A stretch of 64,000 nucleotides of DNA from Hymenobacter artigasi (GCF_012275535.1 NZ_JAAVTK010000002.1:333755-397754), one strand, 5' to 3'. Counted from the first letter of the stretch, positions 8,932-17,342 are shown. The notes: generated from the sequence alone by a model not told the origin. Translations and numbers: made by a program.

Positions 8932-9015
8932 TGTAGCGTATTTCAGGCAGAATACGTCGCGTCTCCTCGCGTGAGCGTCGTTCAACGGGGAGACGCGAAG
9001 TGTCGCGGCGCTACA
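8932..9015. repeat. Imperfect intergenic inverted repeat; rest of 8649-9104 without genes
   Basis: Outer arms TGTAGCG (8932-8938) and CGCTACA (9009-9015) and inner arms CGCGTCTCC (8959-8967) and GGAGACGCG (8989-8997) can fold into one interrupted stem. The remaining intergenic DNA from 8649 to 9104 holds the promoter and palindrome listed separately and the tRNA terminator. I see no further gene in it. Confidence 0.6.
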
Positions 9016-9066
9016 TCCTGTACATGGCTCTGGAAACCGCAGTGAGTAAACCGGGGGTTAATCCAT

Positions 9067-9102
9067 AAAAAAACCCTCATTGCGCGGTGCAATGAGGGTT
9101 TT
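9067..9102 (-). terminator. Rho-independent terminator of tRNA-Val
   Basis: Read on the minus strand, the stem AACCCTCATTGC / GCAATGAGGGTT closes a 5-base loop and is followed by a T-run. It starts 3 bp past the end of the tRNA. Confidence 0.9.
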
Positions 9103-9104
9103 CG

Positions 9105-9179
9105 TGAGGCGTATTGGGCTCGAACCAACGACCTCCACCGTGTCAGGGTGGCGCTCTGAACCAACTGAGCTAACACCCC
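9105..9179 (-). tRNA. tRNA-Val (anticodon GAC)
   Basis: The minus strand gives a complete cloverleaf. The acceptor GGGGTGT pairs with ACGCCTC (two wobble pairs), followed by discriminator A. The D-arm contains TTAGCTCAGTTGGT. The anticodon stem CCACC/GGTGG encloses loop CTGACAC with anticodon GAC. The T-arm contains GGTTCGAGCC. CCA is not encoded (next bases CGA), as is common in Bacteroidota, so it is added after transcription. It has its own promoter box and terminator and stands alone rather than in an array. Confidence 0.97.
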
Positions 9180-9209
9180 GGAATTGGCCATGCCCGCAGG
9201 CCGCCGCCT

Positions 9210-9217
9210 CAAAGGTA
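9210..9217 (-). promoter_or_regulatory. -7 promoter box TACCTTTG for tRNA-Val
   Basis: A perfect TAnnTTTG match on the minus strand. It predicts transcription start near 9204, about 25 nt before the mature tRNA 5' end at 9179. The fit in position with a stand-alone RNA gene makes this the clearest promoter in the window. Confidence 0.6.
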
Positions 9218-9367
9218 GTTCCGCGTTGCGGATGAGACTAACCGGGCCCACTTTTTTCTCCCGAACGAGGCCTACAGGCAACCTTATGGTCCCGGCAAAG
9301 TATAGTGGCAAACGGGAATAGTAATCTTCCCCGGCCGCTGGCCCATTACCCTCACTTCATTTCACCC

Positions 9368-10066
9368 ATGAAAAAGACTCTCCTACTATTGCTGCTGGCT
9401 GTTACTTCGGCTTCTTCTGCGTTTGCCCAGGCGGCTCCCGGCGGCGCTACGTCTTCCAAAGACTACACGGGCGGCAAATCGACCGAATCGGGCAATACCG
9501 GTTTTGGTGTGAAAGGCGGCTACAACTTCTCCCGCCCCTACGGCGATGGCATCACCAACGTATCGGCTTACAATGCCTTCCATGCGGGCGTTTATGGTCA
9601 GTTCGGGCTCAATAACTTTTCGTCGATTCAGGTGGAATTGCTCTACAATCGCAAGGGCTACAACTCCGACATCAACGTGGTGAATGGCAGCAATGTGAGC
9701 CTCGTTAACAAAACCACTCGCCTCGATTACCTTGAACTGCCCATCCTCTACGTGGGCAATGTTACCGATAATTTCAGCTTTCATATTGGTCCGCAGATTT
9801 CGCTGCTCACCAAGGCCAAGCAGGGCGATGAGGACTTGGGCCTGGCGGCCAGAGGCTTCAACACGGTGGATTTCGGCGGCATCGGCGGATTGGAGTACCG
9901 CGTAGGCCCCGCACGCCTTGGCGCTCGCTACGACCTGTCTTTTGGCAAAATATTCGATACCAGCAAGCAGTACCCCAGCGCCAATGGTGGTACTTCCACG
10001 GTTACCCTGCCCTCGGTGCACAACCAGGTTGTGCAGCTATATGTAGCCATTGGCCTGCGTCAATAA
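9368..10066 (+). CDS. Outer-membrane beta-barrel protein (PorT/OMP_b-brl-like)
   Basis: The 232-residue protein starts at the ATG at 9368 with a clear signal peptide, MKKTLLLLLLAVTSASSAFA, cleaved before QAAPGG. The mature part shows alternating amphipathic strands typical of small Bacteroidota barrels (GFGVKGGYNFSRPYG, SSIQVELLYNRKGYN, LDYLELPILYVGN, VQLYVAIGLRQ) and ends in an aromatic/hydrophobic strand. It resembles the outer-membrane beta-barrel family that includes PorT. Its place is the outer membrane; the role is unknown. It is monocistronic, followed by a strong terminator. Confidence 0.88.
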   Translation: MKKTLLLLLLAVTSASSAFAQAAPGGATSSKDYTGGKSTESGNTGFGVKGGYNFSRPYGDGITNVSAYNAFHAGVYGQFGLNNFSSIQVELLYNRKGYNSDINVVNGSNVSLVNKTTRLDYLELPILYVGNVTDNFSFHIGPQISLLTKAKQGDEDLGLAARGFNTVDFGGIGGLEYRVGPARLGARYDLSFGKIFDTSKQYPSANGGTSTVTLPSVHNQVVQLYVAIGLRQ

Positions 10067-10093
10067 GCGCACCGCTTAGCATTTTTGTTAAGA

Positions 10094-10123
10094 AAGGAAG
10101 CCCCACCAGGGCTTCCTTTTTTC
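10094..10123 (+). terminator. Rho-independent terminator after the beta-barrel gene
   Basis: The stem AAGGAAGCCC / GGGCTTCCTT with a short CACCA-type loop is followed by a T-tract. It begins 27 bp past the stop at 10066. Confidence 0.9.
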
Positions 10124-10150
10124 TTTCCCCTTACCGCCCATTCCGTTACC

Positions 10151-10663
10151 ATGCCCGCCTCCCCCGCTGCCGTCGATATTGCCAGCCTGTTTATGACGCG
10201 CGAGCTGCTGCTGGGCCGGGGCCTGGCCGTGCTGGCGGCGTGGGTACTGCTCAACCTGGTGGGCAGCGGCTACTACCTGGCCCACAGCGACCGGCGGCAC
10301 GAATCGTTCTACTTCCACGGCATGAACGTGGGCTGGGGCCTGGTGAATGCCGGGCTGGCCGCGTGGGGCATTCTGCAGCTGCACTTTGTGGCACCGGCCG
10401 GGCTGGTGCCCGCCGAGCTGCTGCAATCGCAGCTGTTCAACGAGAACTTGTTTTTGCTAAATGCCGGGCTCGACGTGGCCTATATCATGACCGGCTACTA
10501 CCTGCGGGCGCGGGCCCTGGTGCCGGGGCAGGCGCTTCCCGTGCGGCTGCTGGGCTTTGGCCGCTCGCTGTGGGTGCAGGGTGGATTTCTGCTGGTGTTT
10601 GATGCTACCATGTGGAGCCTGCTGCACTGGCTGGGGCGCGACTGGTTTCGGCTGCTGGGATGA
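10151..10663 (+). CDS. Polytopic membrane protein of unknown function (170 aa)
   Basis: Begins at the ATG at 10151 (MPASPAAVDIASLFMTRELL). About four hydrophobic segments are visible: GLAVLAAWVLLNLVGSGYYL, VNAGLAAWGILQLHFVA, LFLLNAGLDVAYIMTGYYL and GGFLLVFDATMWSLLHW. Short charged loops such as HSDRRHESFYFHGMNVGW lie between them. It resembles a small Bacteroidota family annotated only by a DUF number (possibly DUF6992). It sits between two independent genes and no operon partner is apparent. Confidence 0.82.
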   Translation: MPASPAAVDIASLFMTRELLLGRGLAVLAAWVLLNLVGSGYYLAHSDRRHESFYFHGMNVGWGLVNAGLAAWGILQLHFVAPAGLVPAELLQSQLFNENLFLLNAGLDVAYIMTGYYLRARALVPGQALPVRLLGFGRSLWVQGGFLLVFDATMWSLLHWLGRDWFRLLG

Positions 10664-10793
10664 CAGGTATTTTATCCCAGATTGGGATTATCGGCCCATT
10701 ATGAGAATAGCCGGTTTCCGTTCGCGCAGCAAATGGCACCATAAGGCGACGAAACAGACCGGTTCAACGGGAAACCAATCCGTTGAGAATACG

Positions 10794-10826
10794 GGTGGTA
10801 GAGCTTTGCGTAGCTCTGTCACCACC
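10794..10826. repeat. Hairpin-forming repeat upstream of the hydrolase
   Basis: GGTGGTAGAGCT and AGCTCTGTCACCACC pair with a 3-nt bulge around a short loop. It is 50 bp before the hydrolase start and has no T-run, so a leader structure or a member of the intergenic repeat set is more likely than a terminator. Confidence 0.5.
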
Positions 10827-10875
10827 GCCCACGCCCCGAGTATTCCGGGGAAGGCTGGTTTTCAGCCTCCCTCTT

Positions 10876-12042
10876 ATGCGCTCTTTCCGCCCTGTTCTCG
10901 CCGCTTTTTGCCTGCTGCTGACGTTTGATGCGCCGGCCAACACCCTCGACCGGGTAGAGGCGGTGGTGCTCTCGTCGCCGGCCGGGGGCATGCGCCTCAA
11001 CGGGGTGCTACGGCTGCCCACCGGCCCCGGGCCTTTTCCGGCGGCGGTGCTGCTGGCCGAGCACAAGGCCGGTACCCTGGCCCCCACCCCGGCCGACAAG
11101 CAGCTGCTGACCAACCTGGCCGACTACCTCGTGAGCAAGGGCATGGTGGTGCTGCGCCTGGAAGAGCGCGGCCCCGACAACGGCCCCGCTACGCCCGGCA
11201 CGCTGGCCGAACGCTCGGCCGATGCCCTGGCGGCCCTGAACTACCTGCGCACCCGGCCCCAGGTCGATGTAACGCGGCTCGGCCTTATCGGCCACGGCGA
11301 GGGTGGCAACGTGGCCCTGCTGGCCAGCGCGCAGCTGCTGGCGCCCACGTTTGTGGTAACGCTGGCAGCGGCGGGCTTGCCCGGCCGCGAGCTGCTGGCC
11401 ACCCAGCCCACCATGTACGGCAAGGTGCTCGGCAACGATTCGACCGATGCGCAACGCCAGCACAAGTACCGCCTCGACCAGGTGGCTGCCGAGCAGGAAG
11501 CCGCCAAAATGCGCGCCCACGGCTCTAACAGCGCCCAGGTGCAAACCTACCTCGACCAGCAGCGCCTGCGCCAGAAAATGGCCATGCGCCGCGACGAGGA
11601 AACCCTGGTGAAGCACCAGCGCGCCATGCTGGAAATAGTGCGCCAAACGCCCGACAACGCGCAGGCCCAGGCCATTCTCAGCAACATGCTGCGCCAGCGC
11701 TACCCCAACATTGCGCCGGAGGATGTGCAGACCAGCGTGCAAACCCTGACCACGCCCGCCTACCGCAACTATCTGGCCTTCGACCCCCTGCCCACGCTGC
11801 CCAAGGTGCAGTGCCCCGTGCTGCTGCTGCAGGGCGAAGACGATGCCGAGGTGAATGCCACAGTTAATCTGGCCCTCCTCAAAAAAGGCCTCCGCAGCAA
11901 TGCCCGCGTAACCGAGCTGCACGTACCCGGCCTCAACCACGCCTTGCAGCTGAGCAAAGTGGAAGCCGATGGGATGTCGCCCGCGCCCATCTCGCCCGAT
12001 GCCCAGGCCAGTATCTACACCTGGATTATGAGCCAGAAATAG
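10876..12042 (+). CDS. Exported alpha/beta hydrolase with altered nucleophile elbow
   Basis: The 388-residue protein starts at the ATG at 10876 with signal-like MRSFRPVLAAFCLLLTFDAP. The fold is that of dienelactone-hydrolase/S9-like esterases: LNGVLRLPTGPGPFPAAVLL, the oxyanion-side LRLEERGPDNG, the elbow LGLIGHGEGGNVALL, an acid in LLLQGEDDAEV and a histidine in PGLNHALQ. A helical insert of about 120 residues sits before the acid. The elbow reads G-H-G-E-G: residue 141, where relatives carry serine, is glycine (codon GGC at 11296-11298). It may therefore be inactive as an esterase. A terminator follows and no operon partner is seen. Confidence 0.88.
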   Translation: MRSFRPVLAAFCLLLTFDAPANTLDRVEAVVLSSPAGGMRLNGVLRLPTGPGPFPAAVLLAEHKAGTLAPTPADKQLLTNLADYLVSKGMVVLRLEERGPDNGPATPGTLAERSADALAALNYLRTRPQVDVTRLGLIGHGEGGNVALLASAQLLAPTFVVTLAAAGLPGRELLATQPTMYGKVLGNDSTDAQRQHKYRLDQVAAEQEAAKMRAHGSNSAQVQTYLDQQRLRQKMAMRRDEETLVKHQRAMLEIVRQTPDNAQAQAILSNMLRQRYPNIAPEDVQTSVQTLTTPAYRNYLAFDPLPTLPKVQCPVLLLQGEDDAEVNATVNLALLKKGLRSNARVTELHVPGLNHALQLSKVEADGMSPAPISPDAQASIYTWIMSQK

Positions 12043-12073
12043 CCCTGACCTTCTGCACCTTGCGCGTCCGTAA

Positions 12074-12119
12074 CAAGCAAAGAGGCCCGGCAACCTAAGT
12101 TGCCGGGCCTCTTTGCTTG
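12074..12119. terminator. Hairpin between convergent hydrolase and DJ-1 genes
   Basis: A near-perfect 21-bp inverted repeat (CAAGCAAAGAGGCCCGGCAAC and its complement) with a 4-nt loop lies between the hydrolase stop and the convergent DJ-1/PfpI gene. It could stop transcription from both sides, although the T-run is short. Confidence 0.75.
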
Positions 12120-12224
12120 ACGTCACCCCTATCCTACGCGGACGTAGAGCCGGAAGATGAAGCGAATAAATAAGATGCAGGTGGCTTAGCACTAGGCAGC
12201 TACTTATTGGCAGTCAGGCGGGTG

Positions 12225-12803
12225 CTAGTTATGCCCGCCGTGCTGGGGCTCCAGCATTTCTTCCACAATCTTCTTGTTGAAGGCCGGAATGTCCTCCGGC
12301 TTGCGGCTGGTGATGAGGCCGTGGTCGGTCACCACTTCCGAGTCTTCCCAATGCGCGCCGGCATTGCGCAGGTCGGTTTGCAGGCTGGGCCAGCTGGTCA
12401 TGCGCTTGCCGCGCACTACATCGGCCTCAATCAGCGTCCAGGGGCCGTGGCAAATGGCGGCTACTACCTTGCCGGAGCCGGCAAATTCCTTCACGAAAGC
12501 CACCACGTCTTTATTGGTACGCAGAATGTCGGGGTTCATTTGGCCGCCCGGCAGCACCAGGGCGTCGTAGTCGGCCGGCTTGGCATCGGTGATTACTTTA
12601 TCGACATCGACCTTGCTGCCCCAGTCCTTTTTGGGGCCGTCCCAGCCCTTGATGGAGCCGCTTTTGAGGGAAATGACGTGGGTTTCGGCGCCCTCGCCTT
12701 CGAGGTATTTCTTGGGGTCGTCGAGCTCGGCCTGCTCGAAGCCGTCGGTGGCAATGATGGCAATTTTCTTGCCCTTGAGTTTGTCGCTGCTGAAGATGCT
12801 CAT
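12225..12803 (-). CDS. DJ-1/PfpI family protein (class I glutamine amidotransferase-like)
   Basis: The 192-residue cytoplasmic protein has the PfpI/YhbO architecture. It contains KIAIIATDGFEQAELDDPK with a conserved Glu near the start, LVLPGGQMNPD, and the nucleophile elbow AAICHGPW with the reactive cysteine. The HGPW histidine and the C-terminal DHGLITSRKPEDIPAF are typical of the family. Members act as deglycases/glyoxalase-like or chaperone stress proteins; intracellular protease activity is an older claim. It is monocistronic on the minus strand, with the start ATG at 12803 preceded by a short AT-rich stretch. Confidence 0.94.
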   Translation of the reverse strand: MSIFSSDKLKGKKIAIIATDGFEQAELDDPKKYLEGEGAETHVISLKSGSIKGWDGPKKDWGSKVDVDKVITDAKPADYDALVLPGGQMNPDILRTNKDVVAFVKEFAGSGKVVAAICHGPWTLIEADVVRGKRMTSWPSLQTDLRNAGAHWEDSEVVTDHGLITSRKPEDIPAFNKKIVEEMLEPQHGGHN

Positions 12804-12933
12804 AGTATTTTGGGAAGCTGGAAGTGTGTGGCCGGAAGAATGCCCGGCTATCTGGGTTTACGCCCAAAAAAGCCGCAGGTTGGATAAAATTCGGGCATTA
12901 ATACTTTCAAGCGGCAGTATTAGCCCGTTCCCC

Positions 12934-13860
12934 CTAAACCTGCTTTTTCTTCGCCGGGGCCTTGGCTTTCGCCTCGCGCCAGCTGTATTCGGGCTCGTAG
13001 CCCAGTTCGCGGCGGGCTTTTTCGATGGAGAGCAGCGTTTCGTGCTGGCCCAGCTTTTTGCGCACTTCCACGCCGGGAAACACCTCGGCCATGAGGTCGG
13101 TCGAGGATTTCGACATCACGGTATCGGCGTTGGCAATGATGAAGGCGTGCATGCCGGTGGCCTGCCACTCCACGGCTTTGCGGATGGCCTGGGCACCGTC
13201 GCGAGCGTCGATATAGGCCCACATGTTCCATTTGCGCTCCTGGGGGTCATCGTTGTAGCCGGGGAATTTGGCGTAGTCGGCGGGCTCCATCACGTTGCTG
13301 AAGCGCAGGCCCACAAGCTTCATATCGGGCGTTTGGTAGCAGAACAGGCGGGCCATGTCCTCCATCAGCACCTTGGCCAAGGCGTAGGCGCTTTTGGCGC
13401 GCAGCGGGTAATCCTCATCAACGGGCGCGTAGGGGGCCTTTTCGTCGAAGGGCTCGCCCAGCGTAGTTTCGCTGCTGGCCCAGATAACGTTGCGGATGCC
13501 CAGCCGCCGTGCCGCCTCGAACACGTTGTAGGTGCTCATGATGTTGTTCTGGAAGATGTGGGCATCGGGGGCGATGCGCGGCGTGGGGATGGCCGCCAGG
13601 TGCACCACGGCATCGAACGCCTGCGGAGCCACACCCGCATAAATGTGGTGGCCTACCGATGAGAGGGCATCCAGCGTCTGGCCGAAATCGGCGAGGTCGG
13701 CCACCATGTGGGGCACGTTTTCGCCGGCCGGCACGGTATCGACCACGAACACGTCGTAGCCATGGGCCTGCAAATCGGCTACGCAGACTTTGCCCAGCTT
13801 GCCGGTGCCACCGGTGACGAGCACGCGCGGCTTGGTGGTTTTATTATTAGGGGTTTTCAT
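12934..13860 (-). CDS. NAD-dependent epimerase/dehydratase (extended SDR)
   Basis: The 308-residue extended SDR starts at the ATG at 13860. The NAD-binding motif VLVTGGTGKLGKVC is near residues 14-27, VVHLAAIPTPR at the end of beta-4, a serine in IWASSETTLGE, and the catalytic tyrosine/lysine in SAYALAKVLM. The C-terminus is basic (EAKAKAPAKKKQV). It is probably a cytoplasmic nucleotide-sugar or sugar-acid dehydrogenase/epimerase; the substrate cannot be set from motifs. The decayed sugar-hydrolase remnant just upstream hints at former carbohydrate genes here. Confidence 0.92.
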   Translation of the reverse strand: MKTPNNKTTKPRVLVTGGTGKLGKVCVADLQAHGYDVFVVDTVPAGENVPHMVADLADFGQTLDALSSVGHHIYAGVAPQAFDAVVHLAAIPTPRIAPDAHIFQNNIMSTYNVFEAARRLGIRNVIWASSETTLGEPFDEKAPYAPVDEDYPLRAKSAYALAKVLMEDMARLFCYQTPDMKLVGLRFSNVMEPADYAKFPGYNDDPQERKWNMWAYIDARDGAQAIRKAVEWQATGMHAFIIANADTVMSKSSTDLMAEVFPGVEVRKKLGQHETLLSIEKARRELGYEPEYSWREAKAKAPAKKKQV

Positions 13861-13957
13861 TAGAATAAGGATAGATGGTAGGCCGCTATACGGGAGTTGA
13901 GGCGGGAATGTGGGCCGGAGCCCGTGAGAAATCTGACGCCCGGCCGCCCGGCGAAGC

Positions 13958-14128
13958 GGCTTCGGCTTCTGGCCCCAGTTCCTCGACTGCCCCGACAGCT
14001 ACCGCCCCTTAAACGTGTACGCCGCCCACGGCTACGGCCCCATGCTGCTGGCCGGCGCCGAAATCACCCAGCTGCTCAAGCAACACCCGTATGGCATCAA
14101 CGACACCTCCGTACAGATTGTGAAGTAG
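13958..14128 (+). pseudogene. Remnant of a GH88/GH105-like glycoside hydrolase C-terminus
   Basis: This frame ends at the TAG at 14126-14128 and reads FWPQFLDCPDSYRPLNVYAA, then HGYGPMLLAGAEITQLLKQH up to the stop. The HGYGPMLLAGAE segment is characteristic of the C-terminus of unsaturated glucuronyl/rhamnogalacturonyl hydrolases, as I recall the family. Upstream the frame has no start or catalytic domain, so about 50 C-terminal codons survive of a protein normally of 350-400 residues. It is on the plus strand, opposite to both neighbours. The assignment is from memory of the motif. Confidence 0.6.
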
Positions 14129-14155
14129 ACTGGGCGGGGTATCAAAAAGGAAAGT

Positions 14156-14668
14156 TTACCGCGAAACCGATTCCGTCTGCATCATTCTTTCTAGCAATGA
14201 GCTAATTGGGCGATTAACTAAGTAGTCATTCAATCCTGCTGGGCCCGCTCCGGCTGAACTAGTGACGAATACCAAATTGGTTATGGGGTTGTTGTAAACG
14301 TTTGCATAAAGCACTGTTCCATCTTTCATGTCAATAGTCAGCCTTACACGCCACGGCCCGGATGGCTTTCCTTGGAAGGGATAGTATTGCACCGACTGCT
14401 GTAGCGTACTGATTACCGACCGAACTTCCCCTGAATCGGTGACTATCCGCGTTTGAATGAATCGTGCTGCCACTAGCTCGTCCGAAGTCATTTCTGGTGT
14501 GGCAAGGCAGATGCTTTTGACTGCTGAAGGTCGGAGTTTGGCAGTCAATTGAGCCGCATCCTGTGCTCGTGTTGTGTCACTCATGCTACGCAACCCTAGA
14601 AACCCTCCCACCACAACCACTACACCAGCCAGTAGCATTACATTGAGCGTTTTGTTAGAGAAAGACAT
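14156..14668 (-). CDS. Membrane-anchored hypothetical protein (170 aa)
   Basis: Starts at the ATG at 14668 (MSFSNKTLN), with a single N-terminal membrane helix VMLLAGVVVVVGGFLGL. An extracytoplasmic domain without recognised motifs follows, including a stretch that reads like a small beta-rich fold (WRVRLTIDMKDGTVLYANVY). An upstream in-frame start at 14695 is possible. Base composition is visibly less GC-rich than the neighbours, and the gene sits between two gene remnants, so it may be a later arrival. I do not recognise the family. Confidence 0.7.
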   Translation of the reverse strand: MSFSNKTLNVMLLAGVVVVVGGFLGLRSMSDTTRAQDAAQLTAKLRPSAVKSICLATPEMTSDELVAARFIQTRIVTDSGEVRSVISTLQQSVQYYPFQGKPSGPWRVRLTIDMKDGTVLYANVYNNPITNLVFVTSSAGAGPAGLNDYLVNRPISSLLERMMQTESVSR

Positions 14669-14763
14669 TATCGGATTGGATATTAAGAATGACACAAGCT
14701 AGATAGAAAGTATCTAACCAGCCCCAAATGCAATCAACTACTTGTCGAAATTTATCCATTGCC

Positions 14764-14898
14764 ATGAAAAAGCTTCTCCTGTCTCTTTTGCTCCTGCCGG
14801 CCCGGCTTCCCGCGCAGACTGCAGTGGCGGCGGCCTAGCCCCTCAACCTCTTTGCCCTGAGCAACCACAACAGCACGTTTCCCCAACCACTAGCTTAG
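14764..14898 (+). pseudogene. Decayed secreted-protein gene (signal peptide and in-frame stop)
   Basis: The ATG at 14764 opens a good signal peptide, MKKLLLSLLLLPARLPAQ, but the frame stops at TAG 14836-14838 after 24 codons. The same frame continues in coding-like style, PLNLFALSNHNSTFPQPLA, to a second TAG at 14896. It then runs into the MscS gene on the other strand. The rest of the gene is absent. The parent family is not identifiable. Confidence 0.45.
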
Positions 14899-17253
14899 CA
14901 GCAAACCCTGCGCGGTAAACCGCCGGTAAATCCCCGCCAGAATCTCGCTTTTCGTGAGCTGCTCCTGCCGGATATTGGTGACCCAGAACAGGACTTTCAA
15001 CTCGTAGACCTGCCCGTTGATGCTGCTGAGCAGGATTTCGGGCGGCAGGCTGTGCATGGTGTAGGGACTGGTTTTGATTTCCTCCTGAATGAGCTCGCGG
15101 GCGGTTTGCAGGTCGGTTTGCAGGTCGATGCCGGGGGCCAGGCGCAGCACCAAATCCACCCGAACGTGGTCGTTGGTGCGCGTCCAGTTAATGACATGGT
15201 TGGAGAGCAAATCGCCGTTGGGCACGATGATTTCGGAGCCCGTCACCGACAGCAGCTTGCTGGAGCGGATGCCGATGTCCTGCACCCGGCCCGATTTACC
15301 GGCCACCTCAATGAAGTCGCCGACGTGAAAAGGCCGCTCAAAAATCAGGATAATGCCCGACACCAGGTTGTTCACAATGCTTTGCAGGCCCAGCCCGATG
15401 CCCACGCTGAGCGCCCCAAACACGATGGCGATTTTGCTGAGCGGCAGGCCCGTGGCGGCCGTGGCCAGCGCGAAGCCCACCACCAGCAGCAGCAGCCGCA
15501 GCGCCACCAGCCACGAGCCCCGGTGCCGGGCCTCGGCGCTGTCGTCCTCGCCCACATCGCCAAAAAAGTAGCCGATGTACTGCTGCAATTGCGCCGAAAC
15601 GAACAGAATGAAGAAAAACAACAGAATATTGCCCAGCGTGAACACCGTGCTGCCCAGCGTGTGCGGAGCCGTGAGGACCTGCTCCAGCCCCGCGTAGAGC
15701 GTGGAATACGCGTTGAGATTGGAGGTGAATACCAGTATCCACAGGGCCGCCGCCACGCCCGTTAGCAGGCGCAGCAGGTGCTTCTCAATCTGGGCGAAAT
15801 CGAAGCTGGCGGCGCGCCCCTCGCCCGAGCGGCTGCCCAGAATCTGCAGGTGAAAGGCCTCGGTGAACAGCTCGACGAACACCGCCAGCCCGATGCCCTG
15901 CGTGAGCCCGAAAATGGCCGCCGTGCTGAACAGCTTGGCCAGGCTCAGCCGCCCAAACACGTTGCCCACCACCGCCAGCAGGTTCAACCCAATAAACAGC
16001 CACGTCACCGGAATCAGGAAGCGCAGCAGGGCCATGGTTTCGCGCAGCCGCCACAGCAGCAGCACGCCCAGCCCGGCGGCCAGCACGTTCAGCACCAGCA
16101 GTCCCCAGCGCGCGCCCAGCCCGGTAGCCGCGTTGGCATTCGTAATGGTGAGCACCACCACAAACGCCACCAGCACCAGCCAGTACCGAAACAGGGGCCG
16201 CGCCCAGCTGCGGGCAAATACCGCCGTGAGGGCCACCAGCAGCAGTGCCTGCAGCAGCGCCAGGTATACGGGCGGCGGGTGCAGCTCCAGGGCCGGAGCC
16301 AGGCTGAACACCACCACCCCGGTGGCCGCCAGCGGCCCCGGCCGCAGGTAGCGAAAATCCTCTTCCAGGTCCAGCGTGCGGGCTTTCACGCGCCGGTAGT
16401 TGTAGCCCACCCAGCCGTAGAACACCAGCCCGATGAGCAGCATGAACGCCCAGTTATCCCAGTTGTTGGCGAAGTAGAAGTTGATGATTTCACGCCGGTC
16501 GGCGGCGGCGTGGTCGGCATCGGCATCGGCGGCCACCGGCACGGCCCGCGCGGCCCACAGCGGCGGGTAGGCCGCCCGCATGGTGGTGCGGCCGAAGCGG
16601 CGCATCTGGTCGCCCACCTCGTCCTGCAGCTCCAGGGTCTGAATGTAGCTGGCGGCCACCTGCGTCTGCAGCTGCCGGGTGCGGGCGAACCGCTTGGCCA
16701 GCAGCCCGCCAATGCGCTGCTGCCGCGTTTGCAGAGCCGAGTCGGCGTGGGCCAGCGCCCGGGCGGCGGCATCGGTCGCCGCTTCCCGGATAGGCGGAGG
16801 CGCCAGCCCGGCCAGCCGCCCCTGCATGCCTTCGAGGGCCTCGTGGGCCCCGCCCAGGGCCGTGCGCCACTCCGCCAGCTGCTCCTGAATATTAACGAGC
16901 ATGAGCTGGCACATCTGCAGCTGCTTGATGTCGACGACCTGCCCGGTTACTTCCACGCTGTGCCGGATAGCGTGCAGGTTTTCGTCGATATCGGGCAGCT
17001 CCTCGGCCACCTCGCGCGAGTCGAACACGTTGCGCACCTGGCCCGAAATGCTGCTCAGCGTGGTATAGGCCACTTCGAGGCGGTGGGCGTCGTCGTGGGT
17101 CACGGTATCGGGCGCGGCGGGGCGGGCGCGACCGGGCACGGGCTGGGCCGATGCGCTGGCGGCCACCAGACTGGCCAGCAGCAGCAGGGCCAGCCGGCGG
17201 AGCAAGCCGGCCAGGCCAGAACAGCTAGCTGATGGGTAATTCTGAATTGGCAT
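14890..17253 (-). CDS. Large MscS-type mechanosensitive ion channel protein
   Basis: The 787-residue protein starts at the ATG at 17253. Its parts are a signal peptide (LALLLLASLVAASASAQ), a periplasmic mostly helical domain of about 200 residues (coiled-coil-like, with RRQQRIGGLLAKRF-type repeats), and about 8-10 membrane segments from residue 255 on. The MscS core is near residues 590-690, with GIGLGLQSIVNNLVSGIILI and FERPFHVGDFIEV, then a short C-terminal alpha/beta domain. The layout resembles MscK/YbdG-like multi-helix channels. It is expected to release solutes on hypo-osmotic shock. It is divergent from the M1 peptidase gene across 123 bp. Confidence 0.94.
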   Translation of the reverse strand: MPIQNYPSASCSGLAGLLRRLALLLLASLVAASASAQPVPGRARPAAPDTVTHDDAHRLEVAYTTLSSISGQVRNVFDSREVAEELPDIDENLHAIRHSVEVTGQVVDIKQLQMCQLMLVNIQEQLAEWRTALGGAHEALEGMQGRLAGLAPPPIREAATDAAARALAHADSALQTRQQRIGGLLAKRFARTRQLQTQVAASYIQTLELQDEVGDQMRRFGRTTMRAAYPPLWAARAVPVAADADADHAAADRREIINFYFANNWDNWAFMLLIGLVFYGWVGYNYRRVKARTLDLEEDFRYLRPGPLAATGVVVFSLAPALELHPPPVYLALLQALLLVALTAVFARSWARPLFRYWLVLVAFVVVLTITNANAATGLGARWGLLVLNVLAAGLGVLLLWRLRETMALLRFLIPVTWLFIGLNLLAVVGNVFGRLSLAKLFSTAAIFGLTQGIGLAVFVELFTEAFHLQILGSRSGEGRAASFDFAQIEKHLLRLLTGVAAALWILVFTSNLNAYSTLYAGLEQVLTAPHTLGSTVFTLGNILLFFFILFVSAQLQQYIGYFFGDVGEDDSAEARHRGSWLVALRLLLLVVGFALATAATGLPLSKIAIVFGALSVGIGLGLQSIVNNLVSGIILIFERPFHVGDFIEVAGKSGRVQDIGIRSSKLLSVTGSEIIVPNGDLLSNHVINWTRTNDHVRVDLVLRLAPGIDLQTDLQTARELIQEEIKTSPYTMHSLPPEILLSSINGQVYELKVLFWVTNIRQEQLTKSEILAGIYRRFTAQGLLLS

Positions 17254-17334
17254 GAGGAAACTTTAGTCCGGAAAAGTACGCGCAAACCCGGCAGCCGCCT
17301 TGCGTTGCATGTCGTCCCGGCAGCGTTCACGCTA

Positions 17335-17342
17335 CATCTTTG
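17335..17342 (+). promoter_or_regulatory. Candidate -7 box CATCTTTG for the M1 peptidase
   Basis: Differs from TAnnTTTG only in the first base. It would give a leader of about 28 nt before the ATG at 17377. The same CATCTTTGC string precedes two other genes (starts 40157 and 47128). Confidence 0.4.

Noticed and set aside
13897..14205. 102-codon plus-strand frame starting MRRECGPEPVRN over the GH remnant
   Set aside because: It is another frame of the same stretch; the GH88/105-like similarity is in the frame ending at 14128, so this one is not supported.
15778..17232. 484-codon plus-strand open frame opposite the MscS gene
   Set aside because: Gln/His/Arg-rich translation without a domain; the MscS frame on the other strand has a signal peptide, helices and the channel signature.
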